A DNA stretch of 64,000 nucleotides from the NCBI RefSeq assembly GCF_000429645.1, contig NZ_KE386933.1, forward strand, positions 558,001-622,000. The letters are read 5' to 3'. A program made the position numbers and the translations under genes. The notes beneath the pieces were generated by a model. The model searched no databases. It saw only the letters and a program-made list of their open reading frames with translations, and was not told the DNA's origin. This document shows, piece by piece, positions 37,106 to 46,569 of the stretch (within the stretch, counting starts at the first letter, position 1; each line of letters begins with the position of its first letter). The stretch comes from Niveispirillum irakense DSM 11586 (lineage in GTDB: Bacteria; Pseudomonadota; Alphaproteobacteria; Azospirillales; Azospirillaceae).

Positions 37106-37527
37106 GGTTCATCTCCTAGCCAGGTTGGGCCGGGCAATGCGCCCTTAAAGGCGGCGGCTCCGGCATCGTCCGGGTGGGGTGCGATGATTGAGTTGTTTCA
37201 ATCAACGCTTGCGTCCAGCCCAGCATCGCACAAACAACGGCCTTCAAAGGGGGTTGTTCCCAAAGGTCACCGACAAAATCGGGAGAAAATAGCGACCGTA
37301 AGCGATTCCAACCTATTGCTAAATGTCCGCCTAATTCATCCTGAAATCTCGCCCACTTTTTGCCCTCATCTTTGTCCTATGACGCAATATCTCCATATTC
37401 GGTGGTCATGACTGGCTATAGCGAATTCGTTGTGACCGAAATTTGTCACAGAGTCCCCAGGCACTGAATAGAAAGGCCCGGCCATCAGGGATGACCGGGC
37501 CATAAAAACAGGCATCAGATACCGTGA
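37106..37527. other. Intergenic region upstream of the secreted-protein gene
   Basis: The 422 bases hold no gene I can support. AT-richer DNA at 37260-37450 probably carries the promoter of the minus-strand secreted-protein gene. An inverted pair TGTGAC (37431-37436) / GTCACA (37445-37450) resembles a regulator site but has non-standard CRP/FNR spacing. A hairpin next to tsaD at 37475-37501 is listed separately. Confidence 0.5.
37470..37501 (-). terminator. Terminator downstream of tsaD
   Basis: On the minus strand GGCCCGG and CCGGGCC close a stem extended by CAT/ATG in the loop, followed by TTTCTATTC. It lies 27 bases past the tsaD stop. Confidence 0.6.
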
Positions 37528-38592
37528 TCAGGCCTTGGCACCGGCCTTGGCAGCACCGGGGTCGAGCGGCCAGCGGGGGCGGGGGGCGAAGTCCAGACTG
37601 TCGGTCAGGCCCAGGCGCAGCCGTTCCAGCCCGGCCCAGGCGATCATGGCGCCATTATCGGTGCACAGGTTCAAGGGCGGGGCGACAAAATCAAACTTTC
37701 GCTTGGCGCAGAGCTTGGTCAGCCGGGCCCGCAAAATCTGGTTTGCCGCCACGCCGCCGGCCACCACCAGCGTGTTGCCGTCTGGCCATTGGTCGCGGAA
37801 CAGTCTCATCGCCCGATCACACCGGTCGATCAGGCTGTCGCCCACGGCCTGGTGGAAGGCAGCGGCCAGATCGGCCATGTCGGCATCGCTCCCCGTCTCC
37901 CCCAGCATTTCCACGTGGCGGCGCACGGCGGTCTTCAGGCCGGAGAAGCTGAAATCGCAATCCGGGCGGCCCCTCATCGGCACCGGCAGGCTGAATCGGG
38001 TGGGGTCGGTGGCGCGGTTGGCGGCCTTTTCCATCATCGGCCCACCGGGATAGCCCAGCCCCATCAGCTTGGCCGCCTTGTCGAAGGCTTCCCCCACGGC
38101 ATCGTCGATGGTGGTGCCCAGGCGGCGATAGCGGCCAACCCCTTCCACGGCCAGCAACTGGCAATGCCCGCCAGAAACCAGCAGCAGCAGGAAGGGGAAG
38201 GGCACGCCATGGGTCAGCCGCGCGGTCAGCGCATGGCCTTCCAGATGGTTGACGGCGGCGAAGGGCAGGTTGCGCACGGCGCAGATCGCCTTTGCCGTCA
38301 TGACCCCGACCATGACACCCCCGATCAGGCCCGGCCCGGCAGTGGCGGCCACGCCATCAATATCGTCCAGGGTCAGGCCCGCATCGTCCAGCGACTGGCG
38401 AACCAGCCGGTCCAGATGCTGAAGATGGGCACGGGCGGCGATTTCCGGCACCACGCCGCCATAGGGGCGATGCTCGTCAAGCTGGCTTAGAACCACGTTG
38501 GACAGCACGGTACCGGGCGCGGAATCGCCATCGGCGGCCACGATGGCGGCAGCGGTTTCGTCGCAGCTTGTCTCAATTCCAAGTATGATCAT
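37528..38592 (-). CDS. tsaD: tRNA threonylcarbamoyladenosine synthase subunit TsaD
   Basis: Transfers the threonylcarbamoyl group to A37 of ANN-decoding tRNAs with TsaB and TsaE. The 354 residues begin with [16 protein letters not shown]. The metal-binding HxxxH is in [15 protein letters not shown], followed by [15 protein letters not shown], the ATP segments [22 protein letters not shown] and [17 protein letters not shown], and [18 protein letters not shown] near the C-terminus. Divergent from hemC with 81 bases between the two start codons. Confidence 0.97.
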   Translation of the reverse strand: MIILGIETSCDETAAAIVAADGDSAPGTVLSNVVLSQLDEHRPYGGVVPEIAARAHLQHLDRLVRQSLDDAGLTLDDIDGVAATAGPGLIGGVMVGVMTAKAICAVRNLPFAAVNHLEGHALTARLTHGVPFPFLLLLVSGGHCQLLAVEGVGRYRRLGTTIDDAVGEAFDKAAKLMGLGYPGGPMMEKAANRATDPTRFSLPVPMRGRPDCDFSFSGLKTAVRRHVEMLGETGSDADMADLAAAFHQAVGDSLIDRCDRAMRLFRDQWPDGNTLVVAGGVAANQILRARLTKLCAKRKFDFVAPPLNLCTDNGAMIAWAGLERLRLGLTDSLDFAPRPRWPLDPGAAKAGAKA

Positions 38593-38673
38593 GGTGGCCC
38601 CAAGCTAGTCGTCAGGGGCTGTCACGGCAAGGGAGGCTTCCCTCCGAAGCCATTCAAGGATATTGAGGCGGGT

Positions 38674-39633
38674 ATGAATACTGCCCTCATCCGCATCGGC
38701 ACGCGCGGCAGCCCGCTGGCGCTGGCGCAGGCCCACGAAACCCGCGACCGTCTGGCCGCCCTGTTCCCCGAACTCGCCGAGCCCGGCGCGGTGGAGATTG
38801 TCACCTTCAAAACAGAAGGGGACCGTATCCAGGACCGCACCCTGATGGCTGCCGGCGGCAAAGGTCTCTTCACCAAAGAGATTGAGGATGCGCTGCTGGA
38901 TGGCCGGGTCGATCTGGCCGTCCATTCCATGAAGGATGTGCCGACCTGGCTGCCCGATGGGTTGAGCATCAGCGCCCTGCTGCCGCGTGAGGATCACCGC
39001 GACGGCTGGATCAGCTTTAAGGCGGCCACGCTGGATGATCTGCCGGCCGGCAGTGTGGTGGGCACCGCCAGCCTGCGCCGTCAGGCCCTGGTGCTGATGC
39101 GCCGGCCCGACCTGCGCGTGGTGCCCTTCCGCGGCAATGTGCAGACCCGTCTGCGCAAGCTGGAGGAAGGGCAGGTGGACGCCACCCTGCTGGCCATGGC
39201 CGGCATGCGGCGCCTGGGGCTGGCCGACCGGGTCACCAGTGTGATCGAGCCGGATGTGATGCTGCCCGCCGTGGCCCAGGGGGCCATCGGGATCGAGACG
39301 CGGATCAATGATGACCGCGTGAACCGATATGTCATGGCGCTGAACTGCCCGGCGACGGCGGCCCGCGTGGCGGCGGAACGGGGTGTTCTGGCGACGCTGG
39401 ACGGGTCCTGCCGCACGCCTATCGCGGCCCTGGCGCTGATATCCGGGGCGGCCTTGTCCGTGCAGGCGCTGGTCATCCGCCCCAATGGACAGCAATGGTT
39501 CGTCACCGCCCGTACGGGGGCTATCAGCGATGCTGCCGCCATGGGCATTGATGCCGGCAATGAACTGAAATCCATGCTGCCTTCGGACTTCTTCAAAGGG
39601 GCCGAGGCGATGGCGCAAGAGCCCGTGGTGTGA
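38674..39633 (+). CDS. hemC: Hydroxymethylbilane synthase (porphobilinogen deaminase)
   Basis: Polymerises four porphobilinogen molecules into hydroxymethylbilane in tetrapyrrole synthesis. The 319 residues include RIGTRGSPLALAQAHE, AVHSMKDVPTWLPDGL, GTASLRRQALVLMRRPDLRV and FRGNVQTRLRKLEEGQVDAT. The dipyrromethane cofactor Cys is in TLDGSCRTPIAALAL. First gene of a coupled operon: its stop overlaps the GTG start of hemD. Confidence 0.98.
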   Translation: MNTALIRIGTRGSPLALAQAHETRDRLAALFPELAEPGAVEIVTFKTEGDRIQDRTLMAAGGKGLFTKEIEDALLDGRVDLAVHSMKDVPTWLPDGLSISALLPREDHRDGWISFKAATLDDLPAGSVVGTASLRRQALVLMRRPDLRVVPFRGNVQTRLRKLEEGQVDATLLAMAGMRRLGLADRVTSVIEPDVMLPAVAQGAIGIETRINDDRVNRYVMALNCPATAARVAAERGVLATLDGSCRTPIAALALISGAALSVQALVIRPNGQQWFVTARTGAISDAAAMGIDAGNELKSMLPSDFFKGAEAMAQEPVV

Positions 39634-40343
39634 CGGGCATCCTTGTTACCCGGCCGGAACCGGCGGCCAGCGAAACCACGGCCTTTCTGGCGGCGCGCGG
39701 ATACAGCGTTCATTCATGCCCCCTGCTGGAGGTGGAGGGGGTATTAACCCCGCCGCCCGATCTGGCGGGCGTGGCGGCGCTTGTCCTCACCTCCCCCAAC
39801 GGGGTGCGGGCGCTGGAGGGCCTGATCGGGCAGCGCGATTTGCCGGTTTACGCGGTGGGGGATCGCACGGCCGATATGGCCTTGGCGGCGGGTTTCGCCT
39901 CCGTGCGCAGTGCCGGTGGCGATATTCATGATCTGGCCCGCCTGATCCTGACGGAACCGCCGGCCAGTGAAGGCCGTTTGCTGCACATCTGTGGGGCGGA
40001 TGTGGCGGGCGATCTGGCGTCGCTGCTCCGCCCCGGCAACCTGCAGGTGGAACGGCATGTCGCCTATCGCGCCGTCCCCGTCCGGCACCTGGATGCCGGT
40101 ACGGTGGCGGCCTTGGCGGCTGGTGACATAACCCATGTGCTGCTTTTTTCCGCCCGTACCGCGCGCGCCTTTGTTACCTTGGCGTGTCAGGCCGAAATGG
40201 TGGAAGCGGTGCATGGCCTGACCGCGCTGTGTATCAGCAACGCCGTTGCCGAGGCCGCATCCGGCCTTTCCTGGCGACGGGTAGAAATTGCGGCATCGCC
40301 CGATGCCGACAGTCTGTTGGCCCTGCTGCCCCCGGCACCCTGA
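39630..40343 (+). CDS. hemD: Uroporphyrinogen-III synthase
   Basis: Closes hydroxymethylbilane to uroporphyrinogen III with ring-D inversion. The 237 residues start at GTG 39630, which overlaps the hemC stop (GTGA). HemD proteins diverge strongly; visible marks are ILVTRPEPAASETTAFLAA, the LVLTSPNGVRAL segment, VYAVGDRTADMALAAGF, VERHVAYRAVPV and LLFSARTARAFV. Position between hemC and the Mic60 gene supports the call. Confidence 0.94.
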   Translation: MTGILVTRPEPAASETTAFLAARGYSVHSCPLLEVEGVLTPPPDLAGVAALVLTSPNGVRALEGLIGQRDLPVYAVGDRTADMALAAGFASVRSAGGDIHDLARLILTEPPASEGRLLHICGADVAGDLASLLRPGNLQVERHVAYRAVPVRHLDAGTVAALAAGDITHVLLFSARTARAFVTLACQAEMVEAVHGLTALCISNAVAEAASGLSWRRVEIAASPDADSLLALLPPAP

Positions 40344-40384
40344 ACACGGGCTCCGGGTTCCCAACAGCAGGACAAGGAGGATCA

Positions 40385-41956
40385 ATGGCGGATGAAATGA
40401 ACCGGGATGGTGGTGCGTCTGGCTCACCGGCTGAAAGCGCGCGCGCGCTGGCGACGGATACCATCATCGATCGGTTCGGCGGCGTCCGGCCGATGGCCGG
40501 CAAGCTGGGATTGCAGGTGGACGAGGTGCAGGGATGGCGCAAGCGTGGATTTATTCCCCAGCGCCATGCCGGTGATCTTGCCACTGCCGCCGCCGCCCAC
40601 GGCATCGCCCTGACTTCTGTGGAAATCGACGCTGCCGTCCTGCGCGATGCCGACCTGTCTGAACAGGAACGGCGCGGTCTGGCGGAAATGGAAAAGGAAT
40701 TGGCGGCCAAGCTGGAAAAGCCCGCCGACAAGGCCCAGGCCGCCCCGCCACCGCTTCCGCCGCCCCCGCCTGCTGCCGCAAGCGTCAAGCCAGCCGCCAG
40801 CACGACCGGTTCCGCCTCGACCAAGCCGGCCAGCCTGGCGCCGCCGCCGCGCAGCGGTGGCAAGGGGCTGGCCGGTACGGCCTTCATCCTCTCGCTGGCG
40901 GCATTGGGTGTGGCCGGTTATGGCCAATGGCAGATGATGCGGTCTGTGGCGCCCGCGCAGGAAGCACCGGCCCCGGTCGTGGATATAGAGCCCCTGCAAA
41001 CCGAACTGGCCGCACAGAAAGCCGCGAATGCCAGCAACCGGGATGCGCTGGTCGCCCTGACGGCCCGGTTGGCCGCGCTGGAGGCACAGCCCACGCCCCC
41101 ATCCCCCGCCCCGGAGATGGGGGAGGCGGCCCCAGCCATGCCGGCACCAGCCGCCCCGGATTCAGGCCCGGCTTTGCCCGACCTGGAGCCACTGCTGCAA
41201 GCCCAGCGCGATCTCGCGGCACGCCTGGACCGGCTGGAACAGGCCCCCGGCCAGGAGCCCGCGGATCTGGCCCCGGTAACCGAGCGGATCGCCGCGCTGG
41301 AGCAACAGGCAGGCGGCCTTTCCTCCCTTGCGGAAGGGCAGGTGGGGCTGCGGGAACAGATTCTGGCCCTGACGGAACGGGTCCAGGCGCTGGAGAGCCG
41401 GCGTCAGCAGGCGTCCGCCGGGGAAGGGCTGGTGGTGGCCATCGGCCGGCTGCATTCAGCCCTGGTTTCCGGCCGCCCGTATGAGCGGGAATTGCGGGCG
41501 GTGAAGGTCCTGGCTGCCGATCAGCCCGCGCTGCAGGCCGAACTGGCGCCGCTGGAGGCCTCGGCAGGCACAGGACTGACGGGCGATGTCGCCCTGCATC
41601 AGCAATTCCGGGATCTGGCGCCGGAAATTCTCCGGGCTGACCGTACCCGTAGCGACGCAAGCTGGACGGATCAGGCCTTGGGCCGCCTGTCCAGCATCAT
41701 CACGGTACGCCGTGCCGATGGCGATGTGGCGGGGGACGGGGCCGATGCCCTGCTGGCCCGCGCCGAAGCCGCCCTGGCCAAGGGCGATATCGCCCAGGCC
41801 GTGGCCGAGGTGGGGCAGATGCAGGGGCCGGCGGCAACAGTTGCGGCCCCCTGGCTGGCCCAGGCGCAGGCCCGTGTCGCCGCTGATCAGGCCGCTTCCC
41901 GTCTGTCGGAACTGACCCTGTCCCGCCTGAGCGGTGGGGAGGAGCAGCCGCAATGA
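40385..41956 (+). CDS. Mic60/mitofilin-like inner-membrane protein with N-terminal HTH-like module
   Basis: I chose ATG 40385 (MADEMNRDGGASG), with AAGGAGG upstream; the open frame extends left inside hemD without a start site. Of 523 residues, about 20-80 form a small helix-turn-helix-like module (IIDRFGGVRPMAGKLGLQVD, then VQGWRKRGFIPQRHAGDLA). A Pro/Ala-rich stretch follows, then one membrane helix (about 160-180, AGTAFILSLAALGVAGYGQW), a long coiled-coil periplasmic region and a helical C-terminus resembling mitofilin. Bacterial Mic60 shapes intracytoplasmic membranes and sits between hemD and hemY in alphaproteobacteria, as here. Its stop overlaps the HemY start. Confidence 0.87.
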   Translation: MADEMNRDGGASGSPAESARALATDTIIDRFGGVRPMAGKLGLQVDEVQGWRKRGFIPQRHAGDLATAAAAHGIALTSVEIDAAVLRDADLSEQERRGLAEMEKELAAKLEKPADKAQAAPPPLPPPPPAAASVKPAASTTGSASTKPASLAPPPRSGGKGLAGTAFILSLAALGVAGYGQWQMMRSVAPAQEAPAPVVDIEPLQTELAAQKAANASNRDALVALTARLAALEAQPTPPSPAPEMGEAAPAMPAPAAPDSGPALPDLEPLLQAQRDLAARLDRLEQAPGQEPADLAPVTERIAALEQQAGGLSSLAEGQVGLREQILALTERVQALESRRQQASAGEGLVVAIGRLHSALVSGRPYERELRAVKVLAADQPALQAELAPLEASAGTGLTGDVALHQQFRDLAPEILRADRTRSDASWTDQALGRLSSIITVRRADGDVAGDGADALLARAEAALAKGDIAQAVAEVGQMQGPAATVAAPWLAQAQARVAADQAASRLSELTLSRLSGGEEQPQ

Positions 41957-43269
41957 AGAAGTCGATCCTTTTCTTCATCAAGCTGGGCATCCTGGTTGCT
42001 GCCGCCGTCTGGCTGGCGCAGCAGCCGGGCCGGATGACGGTGGAATGGCTGGGCTATGTCATCGACCTGCCGGTGGCGCTGGCTTTCGCCATCATGCTGT
42101 TGATCATGGGCGTGGTGGCGCTGCTATACCGGTTCTGGCGGGCCGTGCGCGGTGGACCGCAGGCGATGGGCAGGCGCCGCGATGCCCGCAAGCGGGAACA
42201 GGGCTATCGGGCCTTGACCCAGGGCATGGTGGCGGTGGCGGCTGGCGACGCGGAAGCGGCGAAGCGCCATGCCGCGAAGGCCGAATCCCTGCTGGATGAG
42301 CCGCCGCTGACCCTGCTTCTCTCGGCCCAGGCGGCCCAGTTGCAGGGCGATGATGGTGCGGCCACCACCTATTTCAAGGCCATGCTGAACCGCAAGGAAA
42401 CGGAACTGCTGGGCCTGCGCGGCCTGCTTAATCAGGCGATGCGCCGGGGTGACCGCGCGGCGGCGCTGGACTATGCCCGCCGCGCCCAGGCGCTGCACCC
42501 CAAGGCGCAATGGCCTGCCGCTGCCCTGGCCGAACTGGAAGCCGCCAGCGGCAACTGGCTGGAAGCGGACAGCGCCCTGGCCAGGGCCCAGAAGACCAAG
42601 GCCTTGGACAAGGACACCGCCCGCCATCGCCGGGCGGCCCTGCTGATCGAGGAAAGCCGGAGTGCCGCCGCGGCCGGCCGGCCGGAAGCAGCGCTTCAGG
42701 CCGCCCAATCGGCCTTCGATCTCGACCCCGCGCGGGTGCCGGCGGCGGCCCAGTTGGCCCGTCTGCGGGCGGCATCCGGCCAGCATGGCAAGGCGACAAA
42801 AGTGCTGGAACAGGCATGGCGGCTCGCCCCGCATCCCGATCTGGCCGCCGCCTGGGGCGAAACCGCGCCCAAGCAGCAGCCGTTGGATCTGGTGAAACGG
42901 TACGAGGCGCTGCTGGCCTTATCGCCGACCTCTGCCGATGCCCATCGCGGGTTGGCGGCGGCGGCCATCAAGGCGCGGCTGTGGGGTGTGGCCCGTAACC
43001 ATCTGGATCAGGCCGTTGCAACCGATCCCACTGCCGCGACGTACCGGCTGCTGGCGGAACTGGCGCGGGCCGAACATGGGGAGGGACCGCAGGTCAGCGC
43101 GTGGCTGGCGCGTGTGGCGAGCGCCGATCCCGATCCCACCTGGATTTGCGGTAATTGCGGCGTCGCGCATGAGCAGTGGCATGCCGTCTGCTCTGCCTGT
43201 GGCAGCTTTGACAGCATCGCCTGGCGCAAGCCGGGTGCTGCCTTGCCGCCAGCGGCTTCCAGCCTGTAA
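41953..43269 (+). CDS. HemY-type TPR membrane protein
   Basis: Inner-membrane tetratricopeptide protein of the heme-operon HemY family; its biochemical role in heme metabolism is unresolved. The 438 residues start with two membrane helices (about 5-22 and 38-62). HemY_N follows (MTVEWLGYVIDLPVALAFAI), then TPR helices to about 390. A C-terminal zinc knuckle, WICGNCGVAHEQWHAVCSAC, has two CxxC pairs and resembles the rubredoxin-like tail of LapB/YciM. The start overlaps the Mic60 stop (ATGA). Confidence 0.9.
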   Translation: MKKSILFFIKLGILVAAAVWLAQQPGRMTVEWLGYVIDLPVALAFAIMLLIMGVVALLYRFWRAVRGGPQAMGRRRDARKREQGYRALTQGMVAVAAGDAEAAKRHAAKAESLLDEPPLTLLLSAQAAQLQGDDGAATTYFKAMLNRKETELLGLRGLLNQAMRRGDRAAALDYARRAQALHPKAQWPAAALAELEAASGNWLEADSALARAQKTKALDKDTARHRRAALLIEESRSAAAAGRPEAALQAAQSAFDLDPARVPAAAQLARLRAASGQHGKATKVLEQAWRLAPHPDLAAAWGETAPKQQPLDLVKRYEALLALSPTSADAHRGLAAAAIKARLWGVARNHLDQAVATDPTAATYRLLAELARAEHGEGPQVSAWLARVASADPDPTWICGNCGVAHEQWHAVCSACGSFDSIAWRKPGAALPPAASSL

Positions 43270-43382
43270 AACGCCTGGGTAGCGCCCCGTCCTGCCCCCG
43301 TGCGGCGGGTCAGGGCGGGTGAGGGTGCCGGTGGGTACAGAGGGGGCCAGGCCCTGTCGGTGCCTTCCATCAAGGGGTCGCC

Positions 43383-44381
43383 ATGCTGTTGCCTTTTTCC
43401 GGCGGGGTGGATGCCCTGTTGCTGTTGATCATCGCCATGATCCTGGATGCCTGCATCGGGGATGCGCGATGGCTGGCCCGTTTGCTTCCGGCACCGGCCA
43501 CACTCTTCGCCACCATCACCGCACGGCTGGACCGGCGGTTGAACCGGATCGACCGCACCGATTCCACCCGGCGGCTGCGTGGGGCCCTGACGGCGCTGGG
43601 CCTGGTGGCGCTTGCTATTCTGTTGGGCTTGGCCCTGTCCTTTGTTGCGCGGTCTGTGCGGTTCGGGGCCGTGCTGGAACTGCTGGTGCTGTTCCGTGCC
43701 GTCACGCTGCGCTTGCCCTGGGCCGTGATGGGGCGCACGCTGGGTGCGCTGGAGGCCGGCAATCTGGAAGCGGCGCGCGATGCCGTGGCCCCTTTGACCG
43801 ACCGCCAATGCTGGAGCCTGGATCACCATGGTGTTGTGCGCGCGGCGGTGGAGGGCATGGCCCTGCGCTTTGCCTGTGGGATGGTGGCCCCGGCTTTCTG
43901 GTACGCGCTGTTTGGCCTTGCCGGTCTGCTGGGCTGGGCGGCCATTGATGGGGTGGCCCGCATCATTGGCCATGATGTGCCACGCTTCCGCTATTTCGGT
44001 GCCGTCGCCCGGCAGTTACAGCGCATCGCCGGCTTTCCCGCCATGTTGCTGGCGGTCCTGGCGCTTTTGCTGGCCGCCAGCTTTGTTCCCCATGGCAAGG
44101 CGCTGGCCGGGGTGCGGGGGGTGAAGGCGGCGCGGCGCCACCCCTGGGGAACGATGGCGCTGCCTGTGGCAGCGGTCGCGGGTATCCTTGACCTCGCCCT
44201 TGGCGGTCCCCGCCGGGAAGGGGAGATGGTGGTCAAGGAACCGTGGATCGGCGATGGCCGGGCCCGGGCCCTGGCGCGCGACCTGCGCGTCGCCATGGCC
44301 CTTTACATCGTCGCGGCACTTATCATGGCGTGCCTTGTGATGGGCGCCGGTGTTGCGGTGCATTACCAATTATGGACTTAG
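43383..44381 (+). CDS. CobD/CbiB family membrane protein (adenosylcobinamide-phosphate synthase-like)
   Basis: The 332-residue polytopic protein resembles CbiB/CobD, which attaches aminopropanol phosphate to adenosylcobyrinate. Visible family features are LLLIIAMILDACIGDARWLA, RLDRRLNRIDRTDS, and DHHGVVRAAVEGMALRFACG followed by GMVAPAFWYALFGLAGLLGW and GWAAIDGVARIIGHD. No other cobalamin gene lies nearby, so this may be a stand-alone paralogue with another role. It lies 113 bases after HemY and ends next to a REP-like element. Confidence 0.75.
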   Translation: MLLPFSGGVDALLLLIIAMILDACIGDARWLARLLPAPATLFATITARLDRRLNRIDRTDSTRRLRGALTALGLVALAILLGLALSFVARSVRFGAVLELLVLFRAVTLRLPWAVMGRTLGALEAGNLEAARDAVAPLTDRQCWSLDHHGVVRAAVEGMALRFACGMVAPAFWYALFGLAGLLGWAAIDGVARIIGHDVPRFRYFGAVARQLQRIAGFPAMLLAVLALLLAASFVPHGKALAGVRGVKAARRHPWGTMALPVAAVAGILDLALGGPRREGEMVVKEPWIGDGRARALARDLRVAMALYIVAALIMACLVMGAGVAVHYQLWT

Positions 44382-44480
44382 AGCAGATCGCGGAAAAGCG
44401 GAATCGCTTTGGAGCGTGAATCTGCTCGCTGAACAAGGGCTTAGAGCCGTGTGCGTTTCCGATTAAACGCACACGGCTCT
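44382..44480. repeat. REP-like element with two hairpins
   Basis: The first half is closed by GAGCAGAT / ATCTGCTC and contains an inner AAAGCGGAATCGCTTT palindrome. The second is a perfect 16-bp stem (44443-44458 with 44465-44480, AGAGCCGTGTGCGTTT and its complement) with loop CCGATT. It fills the gap between the convergent CbiB-like and gamma-glutamyltransferase genes. Similar hairpin repeats are scattered in intergenic DNA of rhizobia and azospirilla. Confidence 0.75.
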
Positions 44481-44513
44481 AGCGGCCGCGATGGGACATT
44501 TTACCAGCGGCCT

Positions 44514-46304
44514 TTAATCCCCCAGCGCCACCCCGTCACGCCTGGGATCGGCACCGCCCTGCCAGCCATCGGGTGACCAGCGGATGGCATGCAGGCCGCT
44601 ATTGATTGTCTCCCGCTTCACCTGATGGCCCATGGCGGTCAGGGCGCTGGCCAACGCATCGGCGGCCGGCACGGCCTCTACTTGGGTGGCGCCGTTCCGG
44701 TTCAACAGGATGGGCAGGTTGATCGCCTGCTGCGGGTCCAGGTTCCAATCCAGCATGGCGACCAGGGCCTGGGCCACATACCCGATAATGGCGCTGCCGC
44801 CGGGAGAGCCGACAGCCACCACCGGACGGCCTTCGGCATCAAACACCACCATGGGTGACATGGAGGAGCGGGGGCGCCGGCCCGGTCCCGGCGCATTGGC
44901 GACCGTCGCCCCATCCTGGACGGGGATGAAGGAAAAATCGGTCAATTCATTGTTCAGCACCATGCCGCCTGCGATCAGGCCCGACCCGAAGGCGAATTCC
45001 ACCGAACTGGTCATGGAAACCATGCGCCCCGCATCATCCACAATGGAGAGATGGGTGGTGGAAGGCATGTCCGGCCCCGTGCCCTGCCCATAATGCAAGG
45101 CGCCATGCCGGGTTGGGGGCGTGCCAGGGGCCACCTTGCCCGCGCTGGCCTGCGCGGGGTTGATGCTGGCGCCACGGTCAGCGATATAGCGCCTGTCCAG
45201 CAGGCCGCTGGTCGGAACGCTGACATGATCGGGGTCGCCGATCCAGGCCTCTCTATCCGCATGGGCGCGTCGGCTGGCCTCCATCAACAGGTGCCAGGCC
45301 TCCGGACTGTCCTTGCCCAGGTCCGCCATGTCGTGGGAGGACAGCATGCCCAAAATCTGCAAAACGGCGACGCCCCCGGCTGAGGGCGGCCCCATGCCAC
45401 AGACGCGCCAGACGCGATAGGCGATGCAAACCCCCTCCCGCTCCACCGCGCGATAGGCGGCGAAATCCGCCATGGTGATGACCGGCGGGCCGTCCGGTCC
45501 GGCGGCAGCCGCCACACGGTCGGTGATGGCCTTGGCAATAGGGCCGCGATAGAAGGCTTCAGGACCCGCCTGGGCCAGCAGGCGCAGAGTGATGGCCTGT
45601 TCCTTCATGGGCAATACCTGGCCCAAAGAGGGCGGGCCGGCGCCGTCATTATAGTAGGTGCGGACCAGATCAGGATTATCGGCCAGGAACTTGCGCCATT
45701 CCGTCAGCACCTCCACCATGCGGGGCTGTGCTGGAACACCAGCCTCCGCCAGCCGGATCGCCGGTGCGAACAGGTCCGCCCAGGGCAATTTGCCATGCGC
45801 GGCATGGGCCTGCGCCATCATGGCGACCAGACCTGGCACCCCAACAGCGCGCCCCTTCTTCAAAGCATCGAAAAATTTCAGCGGTTGACCATCCGCCCCC
45901 AGGAAAAGGGTCGGCGTTACGCCCGCACCCGCCATTTCCCGGCCGTCATAGGTGGTGATGTGCCCGCCCGGCTCGGCCAGCACCATAAAGCTGCCGCCAC
46001 CCAGGCCGGAAGATTGTGGCTCTACCAGCCCCAGGACAAGCTGTGTCGCGATGGCGGCATCCACTGCCGTGCCGCCGCGGCGCAACATTTCCCGCCCGGC
46101 TTCGACAGCCAGCGGATTGGCGGCAACCACCATATGGTGCTGTGCGGTGACAAGTGCCTTGGCCGCATGGGCCGACCCCGGCTCCGGGGCCTGCTGGGCC
46201 CAGCCGATGGAGGATGAAAACAGGAAGAAGGCGGCCATACCCGCCAGCAGACCCTGTTTCAAGCGGCAATACCTGGAGGGGGATGGCGCAAGGTTCGTCA
46301 GCAT
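44514..46304 (-). CDS. ggt: Gamma-glutamyltransferase
   Basis: Periplasmic Ntn-hydrolase that cleaves gamma-glutamyl bonds such as glutathione. The 596-residue precursor has a signal peptide (about 14-37, ending IGWAQQ). HMVVAANPLAVEAGREMLRRG and DAAIATQLVLGLVEPQSSGL give the large subunit; MAGAGVTP is near the Arg contacts. Autoprocessing is expected before the Thr of STTHLSIVDDAGRMVSMT, the new N-terminal nucleophile. GGSAIIGYVAQALVAMLDW lies in the small subunit. Monocistronic. Confidence 0.95.
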   Translation of the reverse strand: MLTNLAPSPSRYCRLKQGLLAGMAAFFLFSSSIGWAQQAPEPGSAHAAKALVTAQHHMVVAANPLAVEAGREMLRRGGTAVDAAIATQLVLGLVEPQSSGLGGGSFMVLAEPGGHITTYDGREMAGAGVTPTLFLGADGQPLKFFDALKKGRAVGVPGLVAMMAQAHAAHGKLPWADLFAPAIRLAEAGVPAQPRMVEVLTEWRKFLADNPDLVRTYYNDGAGPPSLGQVLPMKEQAITLRLLAQAGPEAFYRGPIAKAITDRVAAAAGPDGPPVITMADFAAYRAVEREGVCIAYRVWRVCGMGPPSAGGVAVLQILGMLSSHDMADLGKDSPEAWHLLMEASRRAHADREAWIGDPDHVSVPTSGLLDRRYIADRGASINPAQASAGKVAPGTPPTRHGALHYGQGTGPDMPSTTHLSIVDDAGRMVSMTSSVEFAFGSGLIAGGMVLNNELTDFSFIPVQDGATVANAPGPGRRPRSSMSPMVVFDAEGRPVVAVGSPGGSAIIGYVAQALVAMLDWNLDPQQAINLPILLNRNGATQVEAVPAADALASALTAMGHQVKRETINSGLHAIRWSPDGWQGGADPRRDGVALGD

Positions 46305-46569
46305 GGGCGGCCCGGTGCGGGGGAGGGGAATGGTTGACCCCTATCGTGACCCCGCGCGGCGCTGCGATGCAACAAAGGAACGGCAGGGAGTGGCATTTTT
46401 CCACTTCCCGAATCCGGCACGGAGACCAAACGCGCCGGCAGAGCAATGGTTACGACCGTATGAAAGTCGCAACGAATATGGGGGGCGCCGCCCGCCGGGG
46501 CAGCTCCCCCCATATCAACTTCAAGCACCTGTGACGCAGAGCCTCAGGTCAAAAAGTAAGACAAGGTTA

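Noticed and set aside
37431-37450. CRP/FNR-type operator (TGTGAC...GTCACA)
   Set aside because: The spacer is 8 bases between 6-mers, which does not fit TGTGA-N6-TCACA or TTGAT-N4-ATCAA; could be chance.
40184-40384. Upstream extension of the Mic60 frame into hemD
   Set aside because: No ribosome-binding site; ATG 40385 has AAGGAGG and gives the family-like N-terminus.
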